The notes under the pieces: generated by a model
Database searches by the model: none
What the model was told of the DNA's origin: nothing
The model's input: the letters and a program-made list of their open reading frames with translations, nothing else
Shown here: positions 36,350 to 44,083 of the stretch, in pieces
Numbering within the stretch: the stretch's first letter is position 1
How the letters are laid out: every line of letters begins with the position of its first letter
Assembly: GCF_015207005.2 (NCBI RefSeq)
Contig: NZ_JADEXS020000001.1
Coordinates: 6,905,001-6,969,000, forward strand
From: Desmonostoc muscorum LEGE 12446
Lineage (GTDB): Bacteria; Cyanobacteriota; Cyanobacteriia; Cyanobacteriales; Nostocaceae
Length of the DNA: 64,000 bases
Direction: 5' to 3'
Made by a program: the position numbers and the translations under genes

Positions 36350-37247
36350 ATTGTGTGGGTTGGCTGAGACTGCGGAAATAAAGACCGCCTATGGTTATCC
36401 AAAAAAGGAGATACCCGACAGCTTGAACTAAATACAGTTTTTGGGTGTAGCCAAATAAAGTTTTCAGCAAAATACCAGGAAACTGCCGGTCAGGTAAGAT
36501 GGTTGAGAAGTCCCAAATTTGGGGGCCTAAAAGACAAGATGTGTTTCCTTGTCCGCAAAGGCCTAAGACTTCAGGGTTAATTTGGCTAAAAGCGATCGCC
36601 GCAGCATCAACATGGCGCAGGGCAGAAATTACTAACCCAGAGACAATCAGCAGCAGTAACACGCCCATTACCTGGAAAAATCGGCTTAAATTAATTCTGA
36701 TGCTCCATTTAAACAGCAGCATCCCAATGAAAACGGCGATCGCTAATCCTCCCACTGCACCCAAAACAGGTGTCAAACCTTCTTGAAATTTAGCGACGAT
36801 AAACAAAGCTGTTTCTAAACCTTCACGAAACACAGCAATAAAAATTAAGCTAAAAATCGCCCAACCTGCGCTATCGTTTTCGCCCAAGGCACTTTTGACA
36901 GAACCTTCAATCTCAGCTTTGAGAAATCGTGCTTGTCGTGTCATCCAAATTAGCATCCAACTGAGCATGGCGATCGCAATTACGCCTAATCCAACCTCAA
37001 AAAGTTGCTTGAACACGGGTGCATAGAGCTGCTTAGATGTCTGCAATCCTTGTAATCCTACATGAATTAGCAAACCAAATACAAAACTCGCTAAGATACC
37101 GCCCAAAACTCCGAAGTAAACCCAACGCTGCAATTTTTGTTGCTGAGCTTGCTGTAAACAGGCGAAGACGATTCCCACAACTAAAGCGGCTTCAACGCCT
37201 TCTCTTAAGGTGATAAAAAAAGTTGGTAATGCAGCACTCCAATTCAT
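36333..37247 (-). CDS. FTR1-family high-affinity iron permease
   Basis: 304 residues, about seven membrane helices. It carries the two REGxE iron motifs: REGVE at residues 15-19 and REGLE (AVFREGLETALFIV) in the fourth helix, as in Ftr1/EfeU. It would move iron across the plasma membrane, usually with an oxidase or EfeO-like partner that is not encoded nearby. The C-terminus (LIRNS and stop) is read from an ATTCGTAATT array, so its original end has been replaced. No Fur-like box was convincing upstream. Confidence 0.9.
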   Translation of the reverse strand: MNWSAALPTFFITLREGVEAALVVGIVFACLQQAQQQKLQRWVYFGVLGGILASFVFGLLIHVGLQGLQTSKQLYAPVFKQLFEVGLGVIAIAMLSWMLIWMTRQARFLKAEIEGSVKSALGENDSAGWAIFSLIFIAVFREGLETALFIVAKFQEGLTPVLGAVGGLAIAVFIGMLLFKWSIRINLSRFFQVMGVLLLLIVSGLVISALRHVDAAAIAFSQINPEVLGLCGQGNTSCLLGPQIWDFSTILPDRQFPGILLKTLFGYTQKLYLVQAVGYLLFWITIGGLYFRSLSQPTQLIRNS

Positions 37248-37709
37248 AGGACGTTAATTAAATAATTTCAGTAACAGAGGTTTAGCGAGAGCTTTTGAGT
37301 ATACTTGCTGAGTTTTCAAACAAACTCTCAGAAGTTTCTGCCAAAGTTATGCTAGCAGCGATCGCTATTAAACGCTGCTCTGAGACATTAGTACAGCAGA
37401 ATTTAGAATTTAGGTTTTAGCCGCAAGATACCTATTGCATCTTTAATACTATCAATACTGGTTTTATGGCAGCCAACTTTAGCTGACTCAAACAGTGGTT
37501 TTGGCAGGAATCGAGAAGAAAAAACACCATCTATTTGGCAAAAAATAAGTGTGCTGGGGGTCTTTCACTTTGAAACCAAAACATTTCTAAGGGATTTCCA
37601 GTTAAAAAAACATCACGTCGTAGGGTAGCACAGCGGTGCTACCCTACCAAGGTATTTGTATCAACTTTAAAGTGAAATGGTATTACACACAAGATATCCC
37701 CATCAATAT
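37248..37709. other. Intergenic region downstream of the oxidase operon
   Basis: No gene seen in 460 bases. It contains the promoter side of the FTR1 gene and, at 37620-37647, a palindrome with arms GTAGGGTAGCACAG, about 60 bases past the subunit III stop, which may end the operon transcript. Confidence 0.5.
37620..37647. repeat. GTAGGG palindrome at the end of the oxidase operon
   Basis: Arms GTAGGGTAGCACAGC and near-complement. Compared with copies such as 23871 the outer arms change together (GGGGC to GGGTA with GCCCC to TACCC), which preserves pairing. Confidence 0.65.
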
Positions 37710-38312
37710 TTACTGCCAAACATAAATGAGGATAAACAAAATAATCCAGATGACATCGACGAAATGCCAAAACAATGAAGTTGCATTAACGCCAAAGTGA
37801 CCTGTGTCGTAGTTACCAGGAATAAACGATCGCACTAAAATAATCAACTGCAACAAAATACCAGTGAAAACGTGCAAACCGTGGAAGCCTGTGAGCAAAT
37901 AGAACGTGCCACCAAATACCCCTGAGGTGAAGCCAAAGTCGAGGCCATTCCATTCAATCGCTTGTCCAACCAAAAAGTAAGTTCCCATCGCCATTGTTGC
38001 TACAAGAAACAGGCGAAATTTCACTAAATCATGGCGTTGAAGGGCGCGTTCTGCTAAGTAAATCACAAAGCTACTAGCAACAAGAACTACTGTATTGATT
38101 GCCGGTTCTTTTACTTCTAGTCCAGAAACACCGACAGGTAGCCAGTTAGGAGTTGTTGTTTTGTAGATGATATATCCGGCGAAAAAACTTAGGAAAATTA
38201 CACTTTCAGACAGTAAGAATACAATGAAGCCAAACATTTTGTTGCCTTCTTCATCGTGGCTATGTTCTGCTTCTGTCTGATGTAATTCATGTGAATTGAT
38301 ATAACTGTCCAT
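37710..38312 (-). CDS. ctaE: Haem-copper oxidase subunit III
   Basis: 200 residues with five membrane helices (FIVFLLSESVIFLSFFAGYI; VVLVASSFVIYLAE; LFLVATMAMGTYFLVGQAIE; GTFYLLTGFHGLHVFTGILL; FWHFVDVIWIILFILIYVW). GFHGLHVFTG and WHFVDVIW are family signatures. The N-terminal His/Glu-rich tail (HELHQTEAEHSHDEEG) is typical of short bacterial subunit III proteins. Last gene of the five-gene operon starting at 42244; 83 bases follow subunit I. It supports assembly and proton loading of the oxidase. Confidence 0.93.
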   Translation of the reverse strand: MDSYINSHELHQTEAEHSHDEEGNKMFGFIVFLLSESVIFLSFFAGYIIYKTTTPNWLPVGVSGLEVKEPAINTVVLVASSFVIYLAERALQRHDLVKFRLFLVATMAMGTYFLVGQAIEWNGLDFGFTSGVFGGTFYLLTGFHGLHVFTGILLQLIILVRSFIPGNYDTGHFGVNATSLFWHFVDVIWIILFILIYVWQ

Positions 38313-38395
38313 TGGTGAAGTTTGCTTTTTGAGGGGTGAATTAGAAACGTAAAGGGAAGCCGCAGAGGGCTTCTGCGCCTTCCCGATATTTGGCG

Positions 38396-40057
38396 TTATT
38401 CTGGGAAGTTAGCTGTCAACGGTTCTGATTTACCGTAGCCGTAGGGTTCAGAGACAATGATGGGAATCTCTTCAAAGTTTTCTACTGAGGGTGGTGAAGA
38501 AACTAACCACTCTAGTCCAATTGCCCGCCAGGGGTTATTGGGTGCTTTCTCGCCTTGCATCCAAGAAATCACCATGTTGAAAATGAAGGGCAGGGTGGAT
38601 ACTCCTAAGAGAAATCCGCCGACGCTAGCGATGATATTCCAGAATGCATACTCTGGGGCGTAGGAAGCAACTCGGCGTAACATTCCTTGCAATCCTAAGG
38701 GATGCATGGGCAAAAAGTTGAGGTTGGTGCCGATGAAGGTTAACCAGAAGTGTATTTTGCCCCAACCCTCGTGGTACATCCGACCGGTCATTTTGGGGAA
38801 CCAGTGATAGATGGCAGCATACAAGCCCATCGTCACGGTGCCGTAGAGGACGTAGTGGAAGTGTCCCACGACAAAGTAGGTATTGTTAACGTGGACATCC
38901 ACTGGCACTGAGGAAAGCATAATCCCTGTGATGCCGGCGAAAACAAACATGATTAATCCACCCAAGGCAAACAGCATTGGGGTAGTCAACCGCAACTTAC
39001 CGCCCCAAATAGTTGCCACCCAAGCAAACACTTTAATTCCCGTGGGGACAGATACAAACATCGTTGTCAGCATAAAAATCAACCGCATCCAACCAGGTGT
39101 ACCGCTGACGTACATGTGGTGTACCCAAACAATACCGCTGACTACAGCAATCAAGATGGATGAAACGGCAACGACTTTGTAACCAAATAGGGGTTTACGG
39201 GCATAAACTGGGAATATTTCCGAGAAAATGCCAAAGATAGGCAAAATTATCACGTAAACGGCGGGGTGGGAGTAGAACCAGAAGTAATGCTGAAACATCA
39301 CTGGATTCCCGCCCCTAGCAGGGTCGAAAAAGGCAGTGCCAGCGGTGAGGTCGAGTAGCAGCATTACTGCACCTGCTGTGAGTGCAGGTAGTCCAAATAG
39401 TTGGATAATTTGGGCGCTAAATACTGCCCAGACAAACAAGGGCATCTTGAAGAAGCCCATTCCTGGGGCACGCATTTTCACAATTGTGGTGACAAAGTTA
39501 ACTGCCCCCATAATTGAAGACACACCTGACACCGCCACCGCCAGCAGCCAGAGGACTTGACCATTGATTAAGTTTCCTGTGGGATTCTGGAGACTGACTG
39601 GGGGATAAGCCCACCAGCCTGCTTGGGCTGGGCCACCAGGAATAAAGAAACTGCTCATCAAGAGAATCCCGACTACTGGCACCATCCAAAAAGCAACGGC
39701 ATTGAGACGGGGAAATGCCATATCTCGCGCCCCAATCATCAAGGGCACTAGATAGTTGGCAAAACCAACCAGCGAGGGAAATGTCCACAAAAACAGCATC
39801 ACGGTGCCGTGCATGGTAAACATGCCATTGTAGACAGTGCGATCGACTAAATCTGATTCGGGTGTCATTAGTTCTCCCCGAATCACCATTGCAAAGATAC
39901 CGCCGACGAGAAAGAAGACAAATGAGGTAACGAGATATTGGATACCAATAACTTTATGGTCAGTGCTAAAGCTGAAGTATCGCTTCCAGTCGCCTGGAGA
40001 TTCATGGTGAGAATTCTCACTGGCGATACTAATGCCGTCAATAGGAACATTAGTCAT
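38396..40057 (-). CDS. ctaD: Haem-copper oxidase subunit I (A2-type site)
   Basis: 553 residues, twelve helices. Low-spin haem ligands His83 (FTMHGTVM) and His401 (HFHYVL), high-spin haem ligand His399, CuB ligands His264 and His313/314 (VHHMYV) with the Tyr cross-link candidate Tyr268. At the end of the D-channel the sequence is FYSHPAVYV: the YSHP form with no glutamate, unlike GHPEVY of classical cytochrome c oxidases. That places it in the A2-type group. Catalyses O2 reduction to water in the plasma or thylakoid membrane. 71 bases after subunit II; part of an operon whose subunit II lacks CuA. Confidence 0.95.
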   Translation of the reverse strand: MTNVPIDGISIASENSHHESPGDWKRYFSFSTDHKVIGIQYLVTSFVFFLVGGIFAMVIRGELMTPESDLVDRTVYNGMFTMHGTVMLFLWTFPSLVGFANYLVPLMIGARDMAFPRLNAVAFWMVPVVGILLMSSFFIPGGPAQAGWWAYPPVSLQNPTGNLINGQVLWLLAVAVSGVSSIMGAVNFVTTIVKMRAPGMGFFKMPLFVWAVFSAQIIQLFGLPALTAGAVMLLLDLTAGTAFFDPARGGNPVMFQHYFWFYSHPAVYVIILPIFGIFSEIFPVYARKPLFGYKVVAVSSILIAVVSGIVWVHHMYVSGTPGWMRLIFMLTTMFVSVPTGIKVFAWVATIWGGKLRLTTPMLFALGGLIMFVFAGITGIMLSSVPVDVHVNNTYFVVGHFHYVLYGTVTMGLYAAIYHWFPKMTGRMYHEGWGKIHFWLTFIGTNLNFLPMHPLGLQGMLRRVASYAPEYAFWNIIASVGGFLLGVSTLPFIFNMVISWMQGEKAPNNPWRAIGLEWLVSSPPSVENFEEIPIIVSEPYGYGKSEPLTANFPE

Positions 40058-40128
40058 GGGTTATTTTCCTTTCAAGAAATACAGGGAATGGGGAGTGGGG
40101 AGTGGGGAGTAGGGAGGTGGGGCGTTTT

Positions 40129-41055
40129 TCAACCAGGAGAATTGACTAGAGGAGGTGCAGCAGGGGCTACTGTAGCCCAACCAGTTTGGACTGATTGATT
40201 GGATGTTTGAGCATATTCAGAAGCCGCCTGATTCTTGGCTGGGGATGGCTTTTGAGTTGCAGCTTGGGAAAGCCATTTTTGGTAATCTTCAGGAGATTCA
40301 ACAACCACATTTGCCTGCATGGTGGCAAAATATGTGCCGCTGTATTGGGAATCGGTCAATCGGTATTGGCCGGGACGGATGGGAGTAAATTCAAAGTCGA
40401 TCGCATGGTTGGGAATAATATCCTGCTTGAGGCGAAATGCAGGAATGTAAAAGCCGTGCAGAACGTCTTGTGAGTTTAGCGCTAAGCGCACCCGGCGATC
40501 GCTCGGTAAATGCAATTCAGTACTGGTGACATCTTTCTCTGGGTAATGAAATACCCACGCCCATTGTTTGGCTAATACGTCAATTTTTTCTACTGGTTCA
40601 GCTAAAGCCGTATCTGGTGAGTCTTTCGTTGCTGCATAAGCTGATTCTATTCCCAACGGATTATGCAGGTGAACTAGTTGGGACGGGCCTTGAATTCCCA
40701 TTTGTTCGTAGACTTGGTAGCTGTAACCCGCAATCCAAAACACCAACAAAATTGGAATTGCTGTCCAGACAACTTCTAAGGTGACATTACCTTCAATTGC
40801 GGGGCCGTCGGTAAAGTCATCTTTAACCGCCCGATGGAAGATCACAGAATACATCAGAGTACTCGTTACTCCCAAGAAGATGAAGCTACCAAGGGTTACT
40901 AAGAAACTAATCAAATTATCAATTAGTTGGGATTCAGCTGCTGCTTGTGGAGGAAGCCAAGAGTAAGCCTGCTTGCCGATCCAGAGACTAGTAGCAGTCA
41001 CCGCGATCGCACCTGTAAGCAGCGTCAAAATATTTAAAATCTTCTGGATTTTCAT
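40129..41055 (-). CDS. ctaC: Oxidase subunit II lacking the CuA site (ARTO-type)
   Basis: 308 residues: two membrane helices (about 10-28 and 46-72, the latter followed by VIFHRAV) and a further hydrophobic stretch (TAIPILLVFWIAGYSYQVYE), then a periplasmic cupredoxin domain (KQWAWVFHYPEKDVTSTELH). Where CuA proteins have CxExCxxxHxxM, residues 235-246 read DSQYSGTYFATM: both Cys, the Glu and the second His are gone, only His200 and Met246 remain. So it cannot take electrons from cytochrome c at CuA and should be a quinol-type alternative respiratory terminal oxidase (ARTO). In Anabaena an operon of this type (cox3) is linked to heterocysts; equivalence is inferred. Confidence 0.93.
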   Translation of the reverse strand: MKIQKILNILTLLTGAIAVTATSLWIGKQAYSWLPPQAAAESQLIDNLISFLVTLGSFIFLGVTSTLMYSVIFHRAVKDDFTDGPAIEGNVTLEVVWTAIPILLVFWIAGYSYQVYEQMGIQGPSQLVHLHNPLGIESAYAATKDSPDTALAEPVEKIDVLAKQWAWVFHYPEKDVTSTELHLPSDRRVRLALNSQDVLHGFYIPAFRLKQDIIPNHAIDFEFTPIRPGQYRLTDSQYSGTYFATMQANVVVESPEDYQKWLSQAATQKPSPAKNQAASEYAQTSNQSVQTGWATVAPAAPPLVNSPG

Positions 41056-41063
41056 GGTTATTG

Positions 41064-41122
41064 ATCGTTAGTCATTGGTCATTAGTCATTAGTCATTGGT
41101 CAAAGGACAAATGACTAATGAC
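41064..41122. repeat. Inverted TCATTAG/TCATTGG array pair inside the oxidase operon
   Basis: GTCATTGGTCATTAGTCATT-type units at about 41073-41100 followed at once by CAAATGACTAATGAC, their complement. It fills the gap between DUF2231 gene 2 and ctaC and would form a hairpin in the operon transcript. Confidence 0.65.
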
Positions 41123-41129
41123 GACTTAC

Positions 41130-41747
41130 TTATTTGAGTGTTGTGTTGAGGTCTTGGCCTAGTCGCAGTAATTTATCTGCTGTGTTGTGTACACCAAACT
41201 CGGCGGCTAATTGCGCTCCTAGTGTGCCGTGGATGTACATAATGAACATGATTGCTATGCCTGCGAACAGATAGATCCATTGCACTTGTCTATCTGTCTG
41301 TCTATATTCTTGTTTGCTCCAAACGAAGCGCTGCCATCCTCTCCAGATGGTCATGGCAACAATCACGGCTAATAAGAACACACCACCGACACCATGCCAG
41401 AGCATGGTTTCCATTGCCTGCAATCCCCAGGCACTTTTCACATCAGCTGGTGGTGTTGCCAACAGCATTTCGTAAAAACCTGCTCCCACTGTGAAAAATG
41501 TAATGATGCAGGAAGCGAACATGTTGTACCAGCCAACTTCAAAGAAGTTGTCACGTTCCACAGTAATTCCCAAAAATTTAAAGACCCATTTTTGGAAGGG
41601 AAACAAGACACCAACTATATCAAAGGTCATGCCAATGATAAATAAACCCAGTGTCAGATGGACTAAGTTGGGATGAATGGGAATTGTATAAGGTAGTCCG
41701 TTTGCGCCTAGTTGTCCGTTCAATTGGTCAATCAGTTCTGAGTTCAT
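41130..41747 (-). CDS. DUF2231 membrane protein, second of a pair
   Basis: 205 residues from ATG at 41747. Four to five membrane helices (LVHLTLGLFIIGMTFDIVGV; MFASCIITFFTVGAGFYEML; LWHGVGGVFLLAVIVAMTIW; WIYLFAGIAIMFIMYIHGTL). Conserved IHPNLVHLTLG and YIHGTLGAQL fit DUF2231, a family of small multi-helix proteins sometimes with haem-binding histidines. The start overlaps the stop of the partner gene by four bases (ATGA), implying translational coupling. It leads into ctaC. Role unknown; operon context suggests electron transfer to, or assembly of, the oxidase. Confidence 0.85.
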   Translation of the reverse strand: MNSELIDQLNGQLGANGLPYTIPIHPNLVHLTLGLFIIGMTFDIVGVLFPFQKWVFKFLGITVERDNFFEVGWYNMFASCIITFFTVGAGFYEMLLATPPADVKSAWGLQAMETMLWHGVGGVFLLAVIVAMTIWRGWQRFVWSKQEYRQTDRQVQWIYLFAGIAIMFIMYIHGTLGAQLAAEFGVHNTADKLLRLGQDLNTTLK

Positions 41748-42244
41748 GGCAATAAACCATCCTTTACTGCTTCTACAACTGGTACTGTATGCAGTCCATA
41801 CACCCACACAAGTTGATCTCCGAGATATACCTGCAAGCCAACTATTAAAGTTAAAATTAGTCCGGCTCCCAGATAATAAAACGGTACTTTTTGCGGGTTA
41901 CGGCTACGAATTACATAGCGCCAAGCTGTAATCGCCGCGATGATTCCCGAAAGCGACCAACCAATCAACGTATGCAAATTCAGCACCGATTTAGCTAGGC
42001 TGTAAGGTTGTGCTAAACCGGCTTCAAACTGACCAAAAATGATGGCTACGAAAATAGCGATCGTGGCGACAAACATATTCCACCAACTCACTTCAAACAG
42101 GCGAGTTTTACCAGTGAAATAGCCAACTACATCGCAGAAGAAGGAAAACAACACCATCGCAATTACGAAGTGGACAACGATGGGGTGAATCGTATCTGGA
42201 TACGGCAAATTGTGGTCATTCAAAGATGTAAAATACTCAAGCAT
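41744..42244 (-). CDS. DUF2231 membrane protein, first of a pair
   Basis: 166 residues, four membrane helices (IVVHFVIAMVLFSFFCDVVG; WWNMFVATIAIFVAIIFGQF; LHTLIGWSLSGIIAAITAW; FYYLGAGLILTLIVGLQVYL). IHPIVVHFVIAM and LNLHTLIGW place His residues at helix ends, as in DUF2231 proteins thought to bind haem. First gene of the operon: 42244 down to subunit III at 37710. Overlaps the second DUF2231 gene by four bases. The two are paralogous (same helix order and IHP..VH start), so the pair may form a heterodimer. Confidence 0.85.
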   Translation of the reverse strand: MLEYFTSLNDHNLPYPDTIHPIVVHFVIAMVLFSFFCDVVGYFTGKTRLFEVSWWNMFVATIAIFVAIIFGQFEAGLAQPYSLAKSVLNLHTLIGWSLSGIIAAITAWRYVIRSRNPQKVPFYYLGAGLILTLIVGLQVYLGDQLVWVYGLHTVPVVEAVKDGLLP

Positions 42245-42370
42245 TGTGTTCTCCTGGACATATTTACCGCATTTGAGGCTAACTTCAAAGGTTTATGGAC
42301 ACTCACTAACATCACCACAAGTATCCATCAATAAATGACCCGAATCTGTTCAGCAGTTATTAGTTATCAT

Positions 42371-42529
42371 GTCAGAATTCAGAATTCAGAATTCAGGAGT
42401 CAGGAGTCAGGAGTCAGAATGGCTGGAAAATCAATGGTTTTATACCCGCTTGATTTTGTTAAAATTATTAACCTTGGTTATCCAAGCCTTATTAATTCTG
42501 AATTCTGGATTCTAAATTCTGAATTCTCA
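42371..42529. repeat. Inverted pair of CAGAATT / AATTCTG arrays
   Basis: CAGAATTCAGAATTCAGGAGT-like units at 42371-42417, answered by AATTCTGAATTCTGGATTC-like units at about 42490-42529. One of several such mirrored modules in the window. Confidence 0.65.
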
Positions 42530-42993
42530 AGTTATCAGTCCCCCTTTAAAATCTTGATAACTGTTCACTGATTTAATATTTGCGCGGTGCAATATGCTTA
42601 GTCATGTCTTAGCTTTTTGTAGTCAAATCTGGTTAATTTGCCTACAGACAATACTTTTGCTGGCGATTCCTTCCTCATGCCGATAGTCTGCAACAGCAAT
42701 TGTTAATGTAGCTAAACAAAATCGCTGTCGTTTGTTGATTTGCTTAACCTATCTTTTAGCTTAAGTAAATTTTTATGAATTGTCAAAAAATAAAAGATTA
42801 AAGTTTAAAAAATTATTTAACTAGCAAAAATAATGCTTTTTAAATGTATCTAAATTTGCATAATTAAAATATTATTAAACATAAAGAGGATACTTTTATG
42901 TAAAGTATTTCACATTTATAAAATATTTATTTGTAAAGGAAATGACAAAAATATATAATCTTCAGTAGTTGCGGGAGAAGTAGGGAATGGGGA

Positions 42994-43074
42994 GATGAGG
43001 GAGATGAGGGAGATGAGGGAGATGAGGGAGATGAGGGAGATGAGGGAGATGAGGGAGATGAGGGAGATGAGGGA
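42994..43074. repeat. 9-bp tandem array (GATGAGGGA), 9 perfect units
   Basis: Nine identical GATGAGGGA copies end 65 bases before the cheB start. Shorter runs of the same unit occur at about 30309 and 48118. Perfect identity suggests recent slippage expansion. Confidence 0.85.
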
Positions 43075-43139
43075 GGGAGAAAAGTTTTTCCTTCTGTCCC
43101 CCAGCCTCTTCCCATGCCCAATACCCATATTCGGCGGGT

Positions 43140-43727
43140 ATGAGGATTAAATTGGTGTCATTTAAAATTGTGGTGATTGGTACTTCATTAGGTGGATTAT
43201 CAGCGCTGAAAATCATTCTCCAAAAGTTGCCAGCGGATTTTTCAGTACCGATCGCCATCGTCCAACACCGTCACAAAGAGTCGAACAAAGCACTCCAGGA
43301 ATTATTACAAGAATCGATTTCCTTACCGATTCAAGAAGTAGAAGACAAAGACGAAATACTACCAAGGCATATCTACCTAGCTCCAGCAGATTATCACTTG
43401 CTCGTTGAACCAGGTCACTTTGCTCTTTCCACCGATGAGCCTGTTTCCTATGCCCGACCATCAATTGATGTATTATTTGAGTCCGCAGCCGATATCTATG
43501 GTGAGCAAGTTATCGGTATAATATTGACAGGAGCCAATCATGATGGTAAACAAGGTTTAAAAAAAATAAAAGCGCGGGGAGGAATCACTATTGTACAGGA
43601 ACCCGCCACAGCAGAGAGCAGCATTATGCCAGAGGCAGCAATTTCTGCTGTTGCAGTAGACTGGATTTTGACACTCTCAGACATTGCTGACCAAATGGTC
43701 AAGCTTTGTTATTTATCACGGAAATGA
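43140..43727 (+). CDS. cheB: CheB-type methylesterase domain protein
   Basis: 195 residues: a stand-alone CheB methylesterase domain without receiver. Catalytic triad candidates are Ser16 in [12 protein letters not shown], His43 in IVQHRHKES, and the Asp of [10 protein letters not shown]. CheB removes methyl groups from glutamates of chemoreceptors. Here it directly precedes (4-base gap) a hybrid sensor kinase gene that is broken by a group II intron, an arrangement seen with CheB/CheR/PAS kinases in cyanobacteria. No cheR or receptor gene is present in the window. Start at ATG 43140; GTG a few codons later is possible. Confidence 0.9.
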   Translation: MRIKLVSFKIVVIGTSLGGLSALKIILQKLPADFSVPIAIVQHRHKESNKALQELLQESISLPIQEVEDKDEILPRHIYLAPADYHLLVEPGHFALSTDEPVSYARPSIDVLFESAADIYGEQVIGIILTGANHDGKQGLKKIKARGGITIVQEPATAESSIMPEAAISAVAVDWILTLSDIADQMVKLCYLSRK

Positions 43728-43731
43728 ACCC

Positions 43732-43989
43732 ATGCAGATGGAACCCAAAGTAAACATCCTTCTGGTAGATGATAAACTCGAAAATTTACTCGCACTAGAG
43801 GCAATCCTAGAAAAACTAGGTGAGAATCTGGTGAGAGCTACTTCTGGGGAAGAAGCTTTAAGGTGTCTGCTGCATCAGGACTTTGCAGTGATTTTGTTGG
43901 ATGTGCAAATGCCAGGGATGGATGGCTTTGAAACTGCGACTTTAATACGCAATCGCGGGCGATCGCGTCACACACCAATTATCTTTCTT
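43732..43989 (+). pseudogene. Hybrid sensor kinase, 5' fragment (receiver domain start)
   Basis: 86 codons from ATG at 43732. It opens a receiver domain ([20 protein letters not shown]; Asp in [13 protein letters not shown]) and ends after TPIIFL, exactly where a group II intron begins. The matching downstream piece restarts at 46184 with TAFSTSDQMLF in the same frame, giving an uninterrupted IIFLTAFS receiver motif when joined. Read as is, translation runs a few bases into the intron and stops. Together with 46184-48085 it would make a 719-residue kinase. Confidence 0.9.
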
Positions 43990-44032
43990 GGTTGAGTCGA
44001 TGGGGGATATTATTCCCCGCACCTCTCAGTTA

Positions 44033-44066
44033 GATCCGTGCGTACCCGTTTCCGTGTACACGGCTC
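44033..44066 (-). ncRNA. Group II intron domain V
   Basis: 34 nucleotides on the minus strand, from GAGCCGTGTACACGG through GAAAC-type loop to CGCACGGATC. The length and the AGC-like catalytic triad region (GAGCC), with a bulge and a tetraloop-like tip, fit domain V, the catalytic centre of group II introns. It lies 17 bases after the maturase stop. Confidence 0.8.
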
Positions 44067-44083
44067 CCGATGTTCTCAGCTTC

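Larger units (their letters stand above)
42245..43139. other. Promoter and repeat region between the oxidase operon and cheB
   Basis: About 900 bases without a gene. 42371-42529 is an inverted pair of CAGAATT/GAATTCTG arrays. 42560-42950 is AT-rich with no strong feature. 42994-43074 is a 9-bp tandem array. The first 150 bases left of the operon start must hold its promoter; a good NtcA-type GTA-N8-TAC site was looked for but not found. Confidence 0.55.

Noticed and set aside
42245..42400. NtcA binding site upstream of the oxidase operon
   Set aside because: Only a near match (GTATCCATCAATAA) was found; it lacks the second half-site.
42916..43258. Minus-strand ORFs across the GATGAGGGA array
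   Set aside because: Repeat translation overlapping cheB; no independent support.
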